NCBI GenBank assembly: GCA_017524545.1
Contig: JAFXVN010000020.1
Coordinates: forward strand, 1-64,000
Reading direction: 5' to 3'
DNA: 64,000 nt
From: Bacteroidaceae bacterium
GTDB taxonomy: Bacteria; Bacteroidota; Bacteroidia; Bacteroidales; Bacteroidaceae
Positions 16,801 to 24,487 of the stretch are shown here, in pieces. The notes under the pieces were generated by a model. It saw only the letters and a program-made list of their open reading frames with translations, was not told the DNA's origin and made no database searches. A program made the position numbers and the translations under genes. How positions within the stretch are numbered: the first letter of the stretch is position 1; each line of letters opens with the position of its first letter.

Positions 16801-18052
16801 TGCAGCTGATGCCAATGTTCTTATCAGCAACATTAACAGCAAGATGAACTACAACAACCAGTTGGCTGGTGCTCAGGTAGGTGGCATCTTGGGTGGTTCT
16901 CTCAACGGTACCATCACTGTTGACCGTTGCACCTATTCTGGTACACTCGACGGTAACGATGCTGGTGGTAGTGGTAACTATGGCGGTATCGTTGGTTATG
17001 TCAACAACAATTCCGCTGCAAATCTCAATGTTACCAACTGCTTGTTCGACGGTAAGCTCATTAACACCGCAGCAACTCCTGGCAACTGCACCTTCGGCGG
17101 TATTGTAGGTTATGTTGGTGCAAGTCCTAAGGCAACAATTAAGAACTGCTTGTCTATCGGTAGCGTACAGTCTGCTATTACTGGTCAGTTCTTCGGCGCT
17201 GTCAAGAGCAACAAGTGTTCTATCCTCAACAGCTACTATCAGGGAGCTAATGTAAACGGTTCTGCAAGCACAGTTACTCTGAATCCTCAGGAAGCTACAC
17301 AGGTTACTGACGAGCAGCTCGCAAGCAGCGAGGTTGTTCTTAACCTTGGTATCGCCTTCCGTCAGGACCTCGGAGCAGATGCTTATCCTACACTTAATAC
17401 TACTAAGCCTGTTGTTGTCCAGATTACCGATGCTGGCTATGCAACGCTGTTCGTTGACAATGCCGACGTTACCGTTCCCGCAGGCGTTACTGCATACATC
17501 GCCGAGTTTGAGGAAAAATGGTTGAAGCTGAGTGAGGTCGGTGGTACAATTCCCGCAGCTACTCCTGTTATCCTGAAGGGTGCTCCTGCTATCTACGAGT
17601 TTGTAGTTCCCGAAACCGAGATACCAGTACCTGATGATGCTCTTGTAATCTTTGATGACGAAGTCAATGGCAGCGAAGCCCTCGTCAAGGCAGAAACGCA
17701 GGATGCCTCTTTCGAGAATAACGTCTTGAAGGGTGCTGCTGAGGACATCGCCGCTGCTGGCAAGTATGTGCTGGCTAAGGTTGATCCCGAGGAGGAAGGT
17801 AGTGGTTATCCTGTTGCCTTCTATGAGGCAGATAAAGGCACCATCAAGGCTGGTAAGGCTTACCTGGAGCTTTCTTCTGATATTAAGGCATTCTACTTCT
17901 GGTTCCCGGGCGAAGACCCAACTGGCATCCGTACAATTGAAAATGCACAATTGACAGTTGACGGCGTAATCTACAACATTGCCGGTCAGCGTATCCAGAA
18001 GATGCAGAAGGGCGTGAACATCGTCAATGGCAAGAAGGTAATGGTTAAATAA
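13850..18052 (+). CDS. Secreted 1400-residue discoidin-repeat/GLUG-repeat protein
   Basis: Start chosen at the ATG giving MKKKLLSLFAALAMAATVSAQ, a clear signal peptide; the frame is open further upstream but without signal character. Four related F5/8C-like modules begin near residues 24, 185, 405 and 638 (recurring 'xKLFDxxxxTKWCG...W..YGxND...GWTLIDER'). Linkers are helical. Residues about 870-1120 contain a GLUG-type beta-helix (TADIDLSQ, GGILGGSLNGTITV, GGIVGYV). The tail YNIAGQRIQKMQKGVNIVNGKKVMVK-type motif (about 1372-1400) resembles Bacteroidetes sorting tails. Likely surface-exposed and glycan- or host-binding. No enzyme motif is seen. Confidence 0.8.
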   Translation: MKKKLLSLFAALAMAATVSAQVTYTCTKGTNFDGGEGVAKLFDNNVETKYCGSPGDGVYALFTASEPVYVWGYDITTANDNEAYGRLIGKWTLYGTNDATVGDDVSSDGWVALSDLGRNNMIQRKNFYTQRFFCEKNVLKPFKYFKLVLNESQGYKKENDNNTYYDGMIQLSEFKLLGEPNRVVSYKWKASSQDNSKKAVDLLLGQKWEGSNLAGNWVTIESGDGQAYAVKSYSFSTHDDGAWHDRAPKSWKIEGSNDNSNWTLIDERTDDDEIQNENYTTFEYIPANTTDKFRYIKLTLNAMKSTGWTQVGEFHVLSTSDVSDAQYYTNLVNTAKATKAEYEALLGENDPWCQEYATFFAGLDLDDVLATAISTGEYATLEAKLAEAENNAIAQAMNQFVNGANYAAFAGSADQCWGDGHYSQLVDGKDGCDGRSATKWGGNNFPQYVIFRVKAAFKPFFYKLVTGNDTATQNGRNWKNWSVYGGNFTSFAAAADAAATGWTLIDERTNVTEAYLPMKNFYPATFDFNQGVTEDYLYYMVKVTASFGGSQQQMEEMYLCTQAEFEAMRQPLVDELAPFAATLESLVVEASKESKKTEFAEKYAELQTTADAVQMTLLYNELMALKAELEDSSAFATGGFRFIAGNAGNSGEDASKLLDGSQNTKWCGGIPDGGAYVIFKTYAANAFGQYMLITGNDTGNGGGARNWKSWKIYGANEELSRDAEGWTLIDEKADIGQDRLPAVNNAPAYFNFSTAWPGYTYFKIELESVYSGTLQQMAEFKFLSDDEFAAIRQGYVTELTNMVMPLAGQFASLDISDELKTQIMNDAQTKLNAVATATADDLLPLYNDALNYVTVEVPALVAIAQLPVVEGVYQIGTSSQLASFATLVNTGENTVNAVLTADIDLSQVISDAAWTSIGNNDIPYKGTFDGQGYTISGITYTATGQYNGLFGKLSEGAVVKNFTAEGTMTISSSVTGRAVALIAAAADANVLISNINSKMNYNNQLAGAQVGGILGGSLNGTITVDRCTYSGTLDGNDAGGSGNYGGIVGYVNNNSAANLNVTNCLFDGKLINTAATPGNCTFGGIVGYVGASPKATIKNCLSIGSVQSAITGQFFGAVKSNKCSILNSYYQGANVNGSASTVTLNPQEATQVTDEQLASSEVVLNLGIAFRQDLGADAYPTLNTTKPVVVQITDAGYATLFVDNADVTVPAGVTAYIAEFEEKWLKLSEVGGTIPAATPVILKGAPAIYEFVVPETEIPVPDDALVIFDDEVNGSEALVKAETQDASFENNVLKGAAEDIAAAGKYVLAKVDPEEEGSGYPVAFYEADKGTIKAGKAYLELSSDIKAFYFWFPGEDPTGIRTIENAQLTVDGVIYNIAGQRIQKMQKGVNIVNGKKVMVK

Positions 18053-18066
18053 GAAATATAGAAATT

Positions 18067-18105
18067 AAGAAAATAAGAGAGGGTGCATCCTTTTCTTATT
18101 TTCTT
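18067..18105 (+). other. Hairpin between the secreted protein gene and the small peptide gene
   Basis: AAGAAAATAAGA (18067-18078) pairs with TCTTATTTTCTT (18094-18105). The right arm is T-rich, so it may act as a partial terminator before the small peptide gene at 18125. Confidence 0.5.
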
Positions 18106-18124
18106 ATTCTCTAAATCTTAAATT

Positions 18125-18283
18125 ATGAAGAAGACATATTTGAATCCTGCCATGCAGGTTGAAGAGGCTCAGGCAGCACAGATGCTGGCAGAGAGCCTGG
18201 CAATCAACAGTAACACCACCGTTGACGGCGGTCAGGCACTGACCAAAGAAGACGACGCTTGGGAAATCTGGGACGAAGAGTAA
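18125..18283 (+). CDS. Small 52-residue protein of unknown function
   Basis: Begins MKKTYLNPAMQVEEAQ, has a hydrophobic/amphipathic middle (QMLAESLAINSN), a VDGGQALTKED segment and an acidic, Trp-containing end (AWEIWDEE). From memory, small 'MKKxYxxP...' proteins with acidic Trp-containing tails recur in Prevotella and relatives without assigned function. It has its own space between a hairpin and a strong terminator, same strand as the large secreted protein, which supports it being real. The GG pair recalls double-glycine leaders, but nothing else of a peptide-export locus is present. Confidence 0.7.
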   Translation: MKKTYLNPAMQVEEAQAAQMLAESLAINSNTTVDGGQALTKEDDAWEIWDEE

Positions 18284-18316
18284 TAATGCCTCTTTGCTTC
18301 ACAGATAGTTAAACGA

Positions 18317-18366
18317 AAGAAGCCCCGGAGACACTTGCTCAAAAAAGCAAGACTCCGGGGCTTCTT
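18317..18366. terminator. Strong bidirectional terminator hairpin
   Basis: Outer stem AAGAAGCCCCGGAG (18317-18330) with CTCCGGGGCTTCTT (18353-18366), plus an inner stem CTTGCT/AGCAAG (18334-18351). It separates the plus-strand small-peptide gene from minus-strand gldH. Confidence 0.85.
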
Positions 18367-18380
18367 GTATAATACGCGAA

Positions 18381-18833
18381 TCAATGCGTCAGCCTTATGC
18401 CAAGCTCCGTGATGCCTGAGAGGGTTTCGTGCCTCATAAGGTGGTGGATGCGGACGCTTGTGCTTTTGCCTTTTCGCAAAAGGAGGGGCAGGCGCTGCGT
18501 CTCGTACTGGTGGATGTTGACACCGCCTGTCAGGGCATTGCCTTCGGCATCCGCCAGAGGGTAGCGGACGGTGTCACATCGGCAAACGGCTCCCGTCCCG
18601 TCGCATTGTTCCACGGCAAGCACAACATCCAGAATGCCGACATGCGCCGTCGTGCGCAGCCCGATGGTGAGTGTGCCGCTAAAGTCATCTTCAACCCGTG
18701 GCAGGTCGAAGCACACAGTGTCGCTCCGCTCCCAACCCTCTTTGGGCAACGGCTTGTAACTGTGATATAATGTGTTGCTTGTACAGGAAGACAAGAACAG
18801 ACCAATCAAAGGGAGGAACAACGAACGGCACAT
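18381..18833 (-). CDS. gldH: Gliding motility lipoprotein GldH
   Basis: A 150-residue lipoprotein. The signal peptide and lipobox are MCRSLFLPLIGLFLSSC, with Cys about 17. The conserved start of the mature protein LYHSYKPLPKEGWERSDTVCFDLP is characteristic of GldH in Bacteroidetes. GldH is needed for gliding in flavobacteria. In non-gliding Bacteroidales its role is unclear but it is retained next to ricT and holB, exactly as here. It probably sits in the periplasm or at the outer membrane. It is the distal gene of holB-ricT-gldH and is separated from ricT by a dense repeat region. Confidence 0.85.
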   Translation of the reverse strand: MCRSLFLPLIGLFLSSCTSNTLYHSYKPLPKEGWERSDTVCFDLPRVEDDFSGTLTIGLRTTAHVGILDVVLAVEQCDGTGAVCRCDTVRYPLADAEGNALTGGVNIHQYETQRLPLLLRKGKSTSVRIHHLMRHETLSGITELGIRLTH

Positions 18834-18840
18834 GATATTT

Positions 18841-19078
18841 CAGAACAACGGATTACACGGATTACACGGAAAGATGATTGTCGTATTTAACCACGAATTA
18901 CACGAATTGCACGAATTGATGATTGTTTATTTAACAACGGATTGCACGGATTACATGGATTGGTTGCGCCTTTATGTCGGGAACATGCTGTGCCGTGTCT
19001 GGATGCAATAATTCGTGTAATTCGTGTAATTCGTGGTTTCAATATAATAATCCGTATAATCCGTGCAATCCGTTGTTT
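18841..19078. repeat. Interleaved 9-bp-period inverted repeats
   Basis: Fills the ricT-gldH gap. Left arms are AACAACGGATTACACGGATT (18842 on), ACCACGAATTACACGAATT (18890 on) and AACAACGGATTGCACGG (18932 on). Right arms are ATTCGTGTAATTCGTG (19010 on) and AATCCGTGCAATCCGTTG (19058 on). The GGATT and GAATT pairs are interleaved rather than nested. No gene is present. Confidence 0.8.
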
Positions 19079-19092
19079 CTATTATATGTTAG

Positions 19093-20205
19093 TTATTCGT
19101 TGTTGCGGGGCGGTTTGTTCTTGTGCTTCTTTTTGCGCTTCTTCTTGTTGTCGAAGCGGTTGAGGTCTTCCTGTGTGGCGAGGTCGATAGGACGTTCCGG
19201 CATCTTGTGTCCGCCCTCCTCAAGCGACAGGGGTTTCTCGCCGCGTTTGTTCATCTCGATGACGGCGTGTGCACGTTCTGCGCTGATGGTGACAAGGTTG
19301 GCGGCGTTGCGGCGGTCGGTGGAGTAGGTGACACGCTGTGACAGGATGTCCGCCTTGAAGTGGTAGTAGTCGGTGTCCTGCGTGTAGAGCATCACGTCGC
19401 GCGGTGGCAGTTTGCGGAAGCATTCGACGTACTGGTCAACTTCATAGTTCATGCAGCACTTGAGCTTGGCGCACTGTCCGGCAAGCTTCTGCGGATTGAG
19501 GCTGAGGTCCTGGAAGCGTGCCGCTCCCGTGCCGACGCTCTGGAAGTTCTTGAGCCAGCCGGCGCAGCACAGCTCGCGTCCGCAAGGGCCGAAGCCGCCG
19601 ATGCGCCCTGCCTCCTGGCGTGCGCCAATCTGCTTCATCTCGATGCGCACATGGAAGGTGTCGGCCAGCACCTTGATGAGCTGACGGAAATCGACGCGCC
19701 CGTCGGCGATGTAGTAGAAGATGGCCTTGTTGCCGTCGCCCTGATACTCCACGTCGCCTATCTTCATCTCCAGCCCGAGGTCTTTGGCTATCTGCCGGCT
19801 TTGTATCATCGTGTCGTGCTCGCGAGCCTTGGCCTCGGCATAGCGTTCCATGTCATTCTCCCGTGCCAAGCGGTATATCTTGCGAATCTCCTCGTTTGCC
19901 TTCAAGTTGGCGTGCTTCATCTGCAGCGGCACAAGCTTGCCTGTCAGCGACACCACGCCGATATCGTGTCCGGGATTGGACTCCACAGCCACGATGTCGC
20001 CCTTCTTCAGGGGCAGGTTCTCTGTGTTGTGGAAGTAGGCCTTGCGCGTGTTCTTGAACTGCACCTCGACAAGGTCTGTGACCTCGTTGTTGCCAGGCAC
20101 GTCGGCCAGATAGTCGTATGTGTTGAGTTGGGCGTAGTGCCCGGTGTTGGCACTCTGGGCAGAGAATCCATGCCCGCGTTCGCCGCTTAAAAAGTTATTT
20201 TCCAT
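19093..20205 (-). CDS. ricT: PSP1-domain protein RicT
   Basis: A 370-residue protein with the PSP1 C-terminal domain. Cys motifs GPCGRELCCAGWL (about 220-232) and CAKLKCCMNYE (about 253-263) match RicT/YaaT, which in Bacillus forms an Fe-S-containing complex (RicAFT) controlling RNA maturation. RicA/RicF partners are not visible here. The C-terminus is lysine-rich (KKKRKKKHKNK). It is followed by gldH and preceded by holB on the same strand, a conserved Bacteroidetes order. Identification is strong; the biochemical role in this phylum is inferred. Confidence 0.88.
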   Translation of the reverse strand: MENNFLSGERGHGFSAQSANTGHYAQLNTYDYLADVPGNNEVTDLVEVQFKNTRKAYFHNTENLPLKKGDIVAVESNPGHDIGVVSLTGKLVPLQMKHANLKANEEIRKIYRLARENDMERYAEAKAREHDTMIQSRQIAKDLGLEMKIGDVEYQGDGNKAIFYYIADGRVDFRQLIKVLADTFHVRIEMKQIGARQEAGRIGGFGPCGRELCCAGWLKNFQSVGTGAARFQDLSLNPQKLAGQCAKLKCCMNYEVDQYVECFRKLPPRDVMLYTQDTDYYHFKADILSQRVTYSTDRRNAANLVTISAERAHAVIEMNKRGEKPLSLEEGGHKMPERPIDLATQEDLNRFDNKKKRKKKHKNKPPRNNE

Positions 20206-20214
20206 AATCTCTTT

Positions 20215-20286
20215 AGACCCCTCTAAATCTCCCCTTAAAGGGGAGACTTCCTTCCTCCCTTTAAGGGAGGGGCGGGGGTGGGTCTT
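20215..20286. repeat. Composite palindromic element, intergenic reference copy
   Basis: Between holB and ricT. Ends are AGACCC (20215-20220) and GGGTCT (20280-20285). The two inner hairpins are CTCCCCTTAAAGGGGAG and CCTCCCTTTAAGGGAGG. Because it lies outside coding sequence, it defines the boundaries used to recognise the coding copies at 1135, 32244 and 46810. Confidence 0.88.
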
Positions 20287-20288
20287 TT

Positions 20289-21413
20289 TTATTCTTTTAA
20301 TAACACTATCATTTTCAGTGCGAGGTCGAAGAACACCATGCGTGCACTGACGTTCTGTGCGATGTCGCGCTGGGCATCGCTCAGTTCGTTCATAATGCCC
20401 ACGACGTTGCGCTCATTGATGAACGGGGCGAAGCGTGTGCTGAAGTTCTCCTCCTCGCGACCGAGGAAGTTCATTTGTGGCTGGTGGAAGTTGTAGATGT
20501 AGTTCTCGCGCAACTGCTGCTGGAAGTACTCGAGCATACGCTTCTGCCGCTCGCGGCCAAGCTCTGCCACGGCGAGCGACCATTGGTGCATCTCTTTGAT
20601 GCGGCGTGCGTAGCTGTGACGCATCAGCTGCACGAAGAGGTCGAAGAAGAGCTGCTGCTCCGAGTCGCGCTGCATACGCTTCAAGGCTTCGGTATAGCTG
20701 CCTTGCGCAATGTGTGCCAGGAGGTCTGCATCGTCCTTCGGCATGTTGTGCCGTTTTTGCAGAGCTTCGCTGATGACCTCCTCGGGGAGAGCAGGGACGT
20801 TGATGCGCTGCACACGGCTTTGTATGGTGCCGAGCACGAGGTCAGGCTCTTGGCTGACGAGCAGGAAGTGTGTGCCGAGGGGTGGCTCTTCGATGAGCTT
20901 CAGGAGTTTGTTGCCTGTCTGCTCGTTCATTCGTTCCGGCAACCAGATGATAACGACCTTGCGTCCCCCTTGGCTCGACTTGAGGGCAAGTTTCTTCTGC
21001 AGGTTGTCGCTCTCCTGCACATAGATGACAATCTGCTGGTTCTCCGCTCCAATGGCTTCGAGCCAATCCTCCGTGTCGAAGTAGGGGGAGCTGCTTATCA
21101 GTTCGCGCCATTGCTGCAGGTAGTCGTCGGAGACAGGATGGTCGGTGCTCTTGGCCTTATAGACGGGGAAGGAGAAGTGCAAGTCGGGATGCGCCCAAAG
21201 GGAAGTCATGTGGCAGTCGGAGCAAGAGCCGCAGGCACCATCGTCGGTGGGATGCTGGCAGAGGAGCATCTGTGCGAAGGCAAGGGCGAGCGGCAGCTTG
21301 CCGGCACCCTTCGGCCCGCAGAACATGAGGGCGTGCGGCAGCTTGTTCTCAAAGAGAAGCCGCACGAGATGCTGCTTCACCTCTTCCTGTCCTATGATGT
21401 CAGCAAAGGTCAC
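20289..21413 (-). CDS. holB: DNA polymerase III subunit delta'
   Basis: A 374-residue clamp-loader subunit. It has an N-terminal AAA+ fold with GPKGAGKLPLALAFA (about 34-48) and the zinc module C...CGSCSDCH (about 53-66). The arginine-finger region SRVQRINVP follows, and the C-terminal helical collar. The P-loop ends in GKL rather than GKT/S, as expected for a delta' subunit that does not hydrolyse ATP. First gene of holB-ricT-gldH. A -7 box TACCTTTG (21465-21458) lies 45 bp upstream and heptamer repeats lie between it and the start. Confidence 0.9.
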   Translation of the reverse strand: MTFADIIGQEEVKQHLVRLLFENKLPHALMFCGPKGAGKLPLALAFAQMLLCQHPTDDGACGSCSDCHMTSLWAHPDLHFSFPVYKAKSTDHPVSDDYLQQWRELISSSPYFDTEDWLEAIGAENQQIVIYVQESDNLQKKLALKSSQGGRKVVIIWLPERMNEQTGNKLLKLIEEPPLGTHFLLVSQEPDLVLGTIQSRVQRINVPALPEEVISEALQKRHNMPKDDADLLAHIAQGSYTEALKRMQRDSEQQLFFDLFVQLMRHSYARRIKEMHQWSLAVAELGRERQKRMLEYFQQQLRENYIYNFHQPQMNFLGREEENFSTRFAPFINERNVVGIMNELSDAQRDIAQNVSARMVFFDLALKMIVLLKE

Positions 21414-21420
21414 CTTTTAT

Positions 21421-21560
21421 TATACCATTTAATCATTTACCATTTACCATTTATTTGCAAAGGTACAAAAATTATTTGGATTAGAGATTAGGTATTAAAG
21501 ATTATTTCGTATCTTTGCACAATAAAATAGTAAATGGTAAATCATTAAATGGTAAATGAT
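21421..21560. promoter_or_regulatory. Divergent holB/ugd promoter region flanked by heptamer repeats
   Basis: Minus-strand -7 box TACCTTTG (21465-21458) for holB and plus-strand TATCTTTG (21510-21517) for ugd. The region is flanked by inverted heptamer arrays: ATTTACC units at 21421-21452 and AAATGGT units at 21528-21560. The right array forms the ugd leader and runs into the upstream start codon candidate. Confidence 0.65.
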
Positions 21561-21563
21561 ACG

Positions 21564-22907
21564 ATGAGAGACTTCAAAGACCTTAAAATAGCGGTGGCAG
21601 GCACGGGTTATGTCGGCTTGTCCATTGCCACGCTGCTCAGTCAGCACCACGAGGTGACGGCAGTGGATGTCATCCCCGAAAAAGTGGAGAAGATAAACAA
21701 CCGTATTTCACCCATTCAGGACGAATACATCGAGAAATACCTGACAGAGAAGGAACTGCATCTGAAAGCCACGCTCGACGGTGCTGCAGCTTACCGTGAT
21801 GCCGACTTCATCGTGATTGCCGCACCCACCAACTACGACCCGGTGAAGAACTTCTTCGACACGCACCATATCGAGGACGTCATCAATCTGGTCATCAGCG
21901 TCAACCCCGATGCCGTGATGGTCATCAAGAGTACCATCCCCGTGGGCTATTGCCGCAGCCTCTATGCCAAGTATGCCCTGAAGTTCCTCTACAAGCCGGA
22001 GCTGAAGGGGAAGAAGTTCAACCTGCTCTTCTCGCCCGAGTTCCTGCGCGAGAGCAAGGCACTCTACGACAACCTCTATCCCTCGCGCATCATCGTCGGT
22101 TATCCCAAGACCATCGAGATAAGCGACAATAATTTCACCGAAGAGAATGCTGCCATTACAGCTATTGGCAATCCCGATGCCAAGGCATACGCTGAGATAT
22201 TTGCCAAGCTCTTGCAGGAAGGTGCTGAGAAGGAGAATATCGACACGCTCTTCATGGGCATGAAGGAAGCAGAGGCTGTCAAGCTCTTTGCTAACACCTA
22301 TCTGGCTCTGCGCGTCAGCTACTTCAACGAGCTTGACACCTATGCCGAGGTGAAGGGTCTCGACCCGAAGGCCATCATCCGTGGCGTCGGTCTCGACCCG
22401 CGTATCGGCACGCACTACAACAATCCTTCGTTCGGCTACGGCGGCTACTGCCTGCCCAAGGACACCAAGCAGCTCTTGGCCAACTATCAGGATGTGCCGC
22501 AGCAGATGATGACGGCCATCGTGGAGAGCAACCGCACGCGCAAGGACTACATTGCCGATGCTGTGCTCCGCATGGCGGGCTATTATAGCGAGAATGCCCA
22601 GTGGAGCAGCCAGAACGAACAGCATTGCGTCATCGGTGTCTTCCGCCTGACCATGAAGTCGGGCAGCGACAATTTCCGCCAGTCGGCCATCCAGGGCATC
22701 ATGAAGCGCATCAAGGCAAAAGGTGCCGAGGTTATCGTTTATGAACCGACGCTACAGGACGGCGAGAGCTTCTTTGGCTCGCGTGTCGTGAACGACCTCG
22801 AAGCCTTCAAGCAGCAGTCGCAGGCCATTGTCGCCAACCGCTACGAAGCCTGCTTAGATGACGTGAAGGACAAGGTCTATACTCGCGACATCTTCGGCTG
22901 CGACTAA
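21564..22907 (+). CDS. ugd: UDP-glucose 6-dehydrogenase
   Basis: Oxidises UDP-glucose to UDP-glucuronate with NAD+ for capsule/polysaccharide synthesis. It has the Rossmann motif [10 protein letters not shown], substrate-region FSPEFLRE and catalytic Cys in [14 protein letters not shown]. The length, about 447 residues, is slightly longer than the short-form enzymes of E. coli type. ATG 21564 is preferred; ATG 21549 would add five residues encoded by the heptamer array. Its 3' end overlaps the convergent PIN-protein gene by 4 nt. Confidence 0.92.
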   Translation: MRDFKDLKIAVAGTGYVGLSIATLLSQHHEVTAVDVIPEKVEKINNRISPIQDEYIEKYLTEKELHLKATLDGAAAYRDADFIVIAAPTNYDPVKNFFDTHHIEDVINLVISVNPDAVMVIKSTIPVGYCRSLYAKYALKFLYKPELKGKKFNLLFSPEFLRESKALYDNLYPSRIIVGYPKTIEISDNNFTEENAAITAIGNPDAKAYAEIFAKLLQEGAEKENIDTLFMGMKEAEAVKLFANTYLALRVSYFNELDTYAEVKGLDPKAIIRGVGLDPRIGTHYNNPSFGYGGYCLPKDTKQLLANYQDVPQQMMTAIVESNRTRKDYIADAVLRMAGYYSENAQWSSQNEQHCVIGVFRLTMKSGSDNFRQSAIQGIMKRIKAKGAEVIVYEPTLQDGESFFGSRVVNDLEAFKQQSQAIVANRYEACLDDVKDKVYTRDIFGCD

Positions 22908-24448
22908 GCAGTTTCTGTATTGTTCTTCTTGCTTCGTCTTCCCCGTCCACCGCGCCGTGAGCGGGGCTTCTTTTCTTCGGGAGTTGCTGTCTCTTCGGCA
23001 GTAGGTTCAATGGTCACAGGCTCTGCTGCGGGAGCGGTTTCTTCCGTTGGTTGAGCTTCTGCCTGTTGCTTCCGTTCCTGTTCTGCTGCCTTTTGCTCTG
23101 CGGCTTCTTGTTCCGCTTTGCGCCGCGCTTCGGCTGCACGTTCACGGTCGGCACGACGCTGCTGCTCGCGGCGTTCCAGCTCCTTCCGCTCTTGCTCTTT
23201 CCTTTCCTGCTCTTTGCGCTCTTGCTCTTTCCTTTCCTGTTCCTTCCGCTCCTGCTCCTTTCGTTCTTTGCGTTCGTTGCGGTTGCCAGGGCGGAAGCCT
23301 TCGAGCCAGAGTTCCAGCGGTGTGTCAAGTATCACGGTCTCGCGCGGTTGTGCGTCCTGCATCCATGTGCGCCCTGCGGCGGTGCAGAGGTAGTAGTACT
23401 GGCGCATATAGGTGTCGAGGGTTTTCAGGTCGTCCATCGTGAGCACCATGGGGCGTTGCGGCTCATAGACCGTGCGCCATGTCTTGTCGTCAATCTCGTT
23501 GACACGCTGCAGGTCGTCGCACATGCCTAAGGAGCGGATGCCTACGGAGGTGTCGTTGGTGAGCAGCAGCACCTTCTTGCCAATGGCGAAGAACTCAACG
23601 GTTCGGCGGATGATGGCAGGGTCGGCGAATGAGGCGTGATGGCTTTCGCTGCCGATGCCTTCAATGCGCAGACGGTTCTCCTTCTGCTGGGCAAGCATCA
23701 GACGTTTTGCCAGACGTGCCGCCACGTTGCGGCAGAGGGCATCGTCGCTCCAATCAGCATCCTTGTAGTTGACAGGCTCGCTGGATGTGGCAAAGCGGTC
23801 GATTTCCTCGTATGTCTCGCTCATCACCATGAACCGTCCGCCGATGCGCTTCATCATCTTGCTGAGGCTCTCGAGCTGGCGCTCAAACTGGAGGCGTGCG
23901 TTGACGCGCGGGTCGCTGTGGCTGGAGCTGTGTCCCACGAGAAGCTCAAGCCAGATGTTTGTGTCCGAGAGTACGATGTCGTAGTCGAGGACGGCGCAGA
24001 GCACACGCTCGAGCTTTTCGCAGCGGCGTTGAGCCTCTTCCCAGGTAAGCATCTGTATCTGCTGGTCGTTCAGGATAGGAATCTTGGCTCCTTGGTTTGC
24101 GAGGTCGCAGAAGTCGCGCACCTTGACATCCGGCATGGAGGGGATGGTAATGGGCTTTGTGGGCTCGGTGGGCTTGATGGGTTCTGTGGGCTTAATAGGC
24201 TCAGTGGGCTTTATAGGCTCGGCGGGTTCTGCCGGTGGTGTCGCTTTCTTTGTGCGTTTCTTGCTGACAGGTTTCTCCGCAGGTTTCTCTTCTGGAACTT
24301 CTGCCGGAGTTTCTTTGGGAGCTTCTGCTTGTTGTGGCTGTTCTTCTGCGGGCTTCGGCTCTGCTTTCTTGCGTGTCCGTGTGGCTCGCTTGGTTTTGAG
24401 TGTCTCTTCTGTTTGGGTGGTTTCTGTTTTTGTTTCTTTTTTCTTCAT
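22904..24448 (-). CDS. PIN-like domain protein with charged low-complexity flanks
   Basis: 514 residues in three parts. Residues 1-100 are Lys/Glu/Pro-rich, ending in four EPIKPT-like hexapeptides. Residues 150-325 look like a PIN nuclease: [14 protein letters not shown] (Asp162), SETYEEIDR (Glu211), an SDD near 235 and [14 protein letters not shown] (Asp299), in PIN order. Residues 392-514 contain six ERKEQ pentapeptides, an Ala/Glu/Arg coiled-coil-like stretch and an [13 protein letters not shown] tail typical of nucleic-acid binding. There is no signal peptide, so it is cytosolic. PIN domains cut RNA; here the flanks suggest an RNA-bound scaffold. No antitoxin partner adjoins it. The PIN assignment is from motifs only. 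Confidence 0.65.
   Translation of the reverse strand: MKKKETKTETTQTEETLKTKRATRTRKKAEPKPAEEQPQQAEAPKETPAEVPEEKPAEKPVSKKRTKKATPPAEPAEPIKPTEPIKPTEPIKPTEPTKPITIPSMPDVKVRDFCDLANQGAKIPILNDQQIQMLTWEEAQRRCEKLERVLCAVLDYDIVLSDTNIWLELLVGHSSSHSDPRVNARLQFERQLESLSKMMKRIGGRFMVMSETYEEIDRFATSSEPVNYKDADWSDDALCRNVAARLAKRLMLAQQKENRLRIEGIGSESHHASFADPAIIRRTVEFFAIGKKVLLLTNDTSVGIRSLGMCDDLQRVNEIDDKTWRTVYEPQRPMVLTMDDLKTLDTYMRQYYYLCTAAGRTWMQDAQPRETVILDTPLELWLEGFRPGNRNERKERKEQERKEQERKEQERKEQERKEQERKELERREQQRRADRERAAEARRKAEQEAAEQKAAEQERKQQAEAQPTEETAPAAEPVTIEPTAEETATPEEKKPRSRRGGRGRRSKKNNTETA
23174..23263. repeat. 15-bp coding tandem repeat (ERKEQ)6
   Basis: Tandem 15-bp units encode ERKEQ about six times in the PIN protein. 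Synonymous variation is low, so the repeat is recent or under slippage. A second array of 18-bp units (EPIKPT) is at 24157-24222. Confidence 0.85.
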
Positions 24449-24487
24449 TACTGTGTTTGTCGTTAATGTGTGATAATGGGCAGCCTC

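Noticed and set aside
18841-19078. CRISPR-like direct repeats
   Set aside because: Units are 9 bp and contiguous with no unique spacers, arranged as inverted arms; no cas genes.
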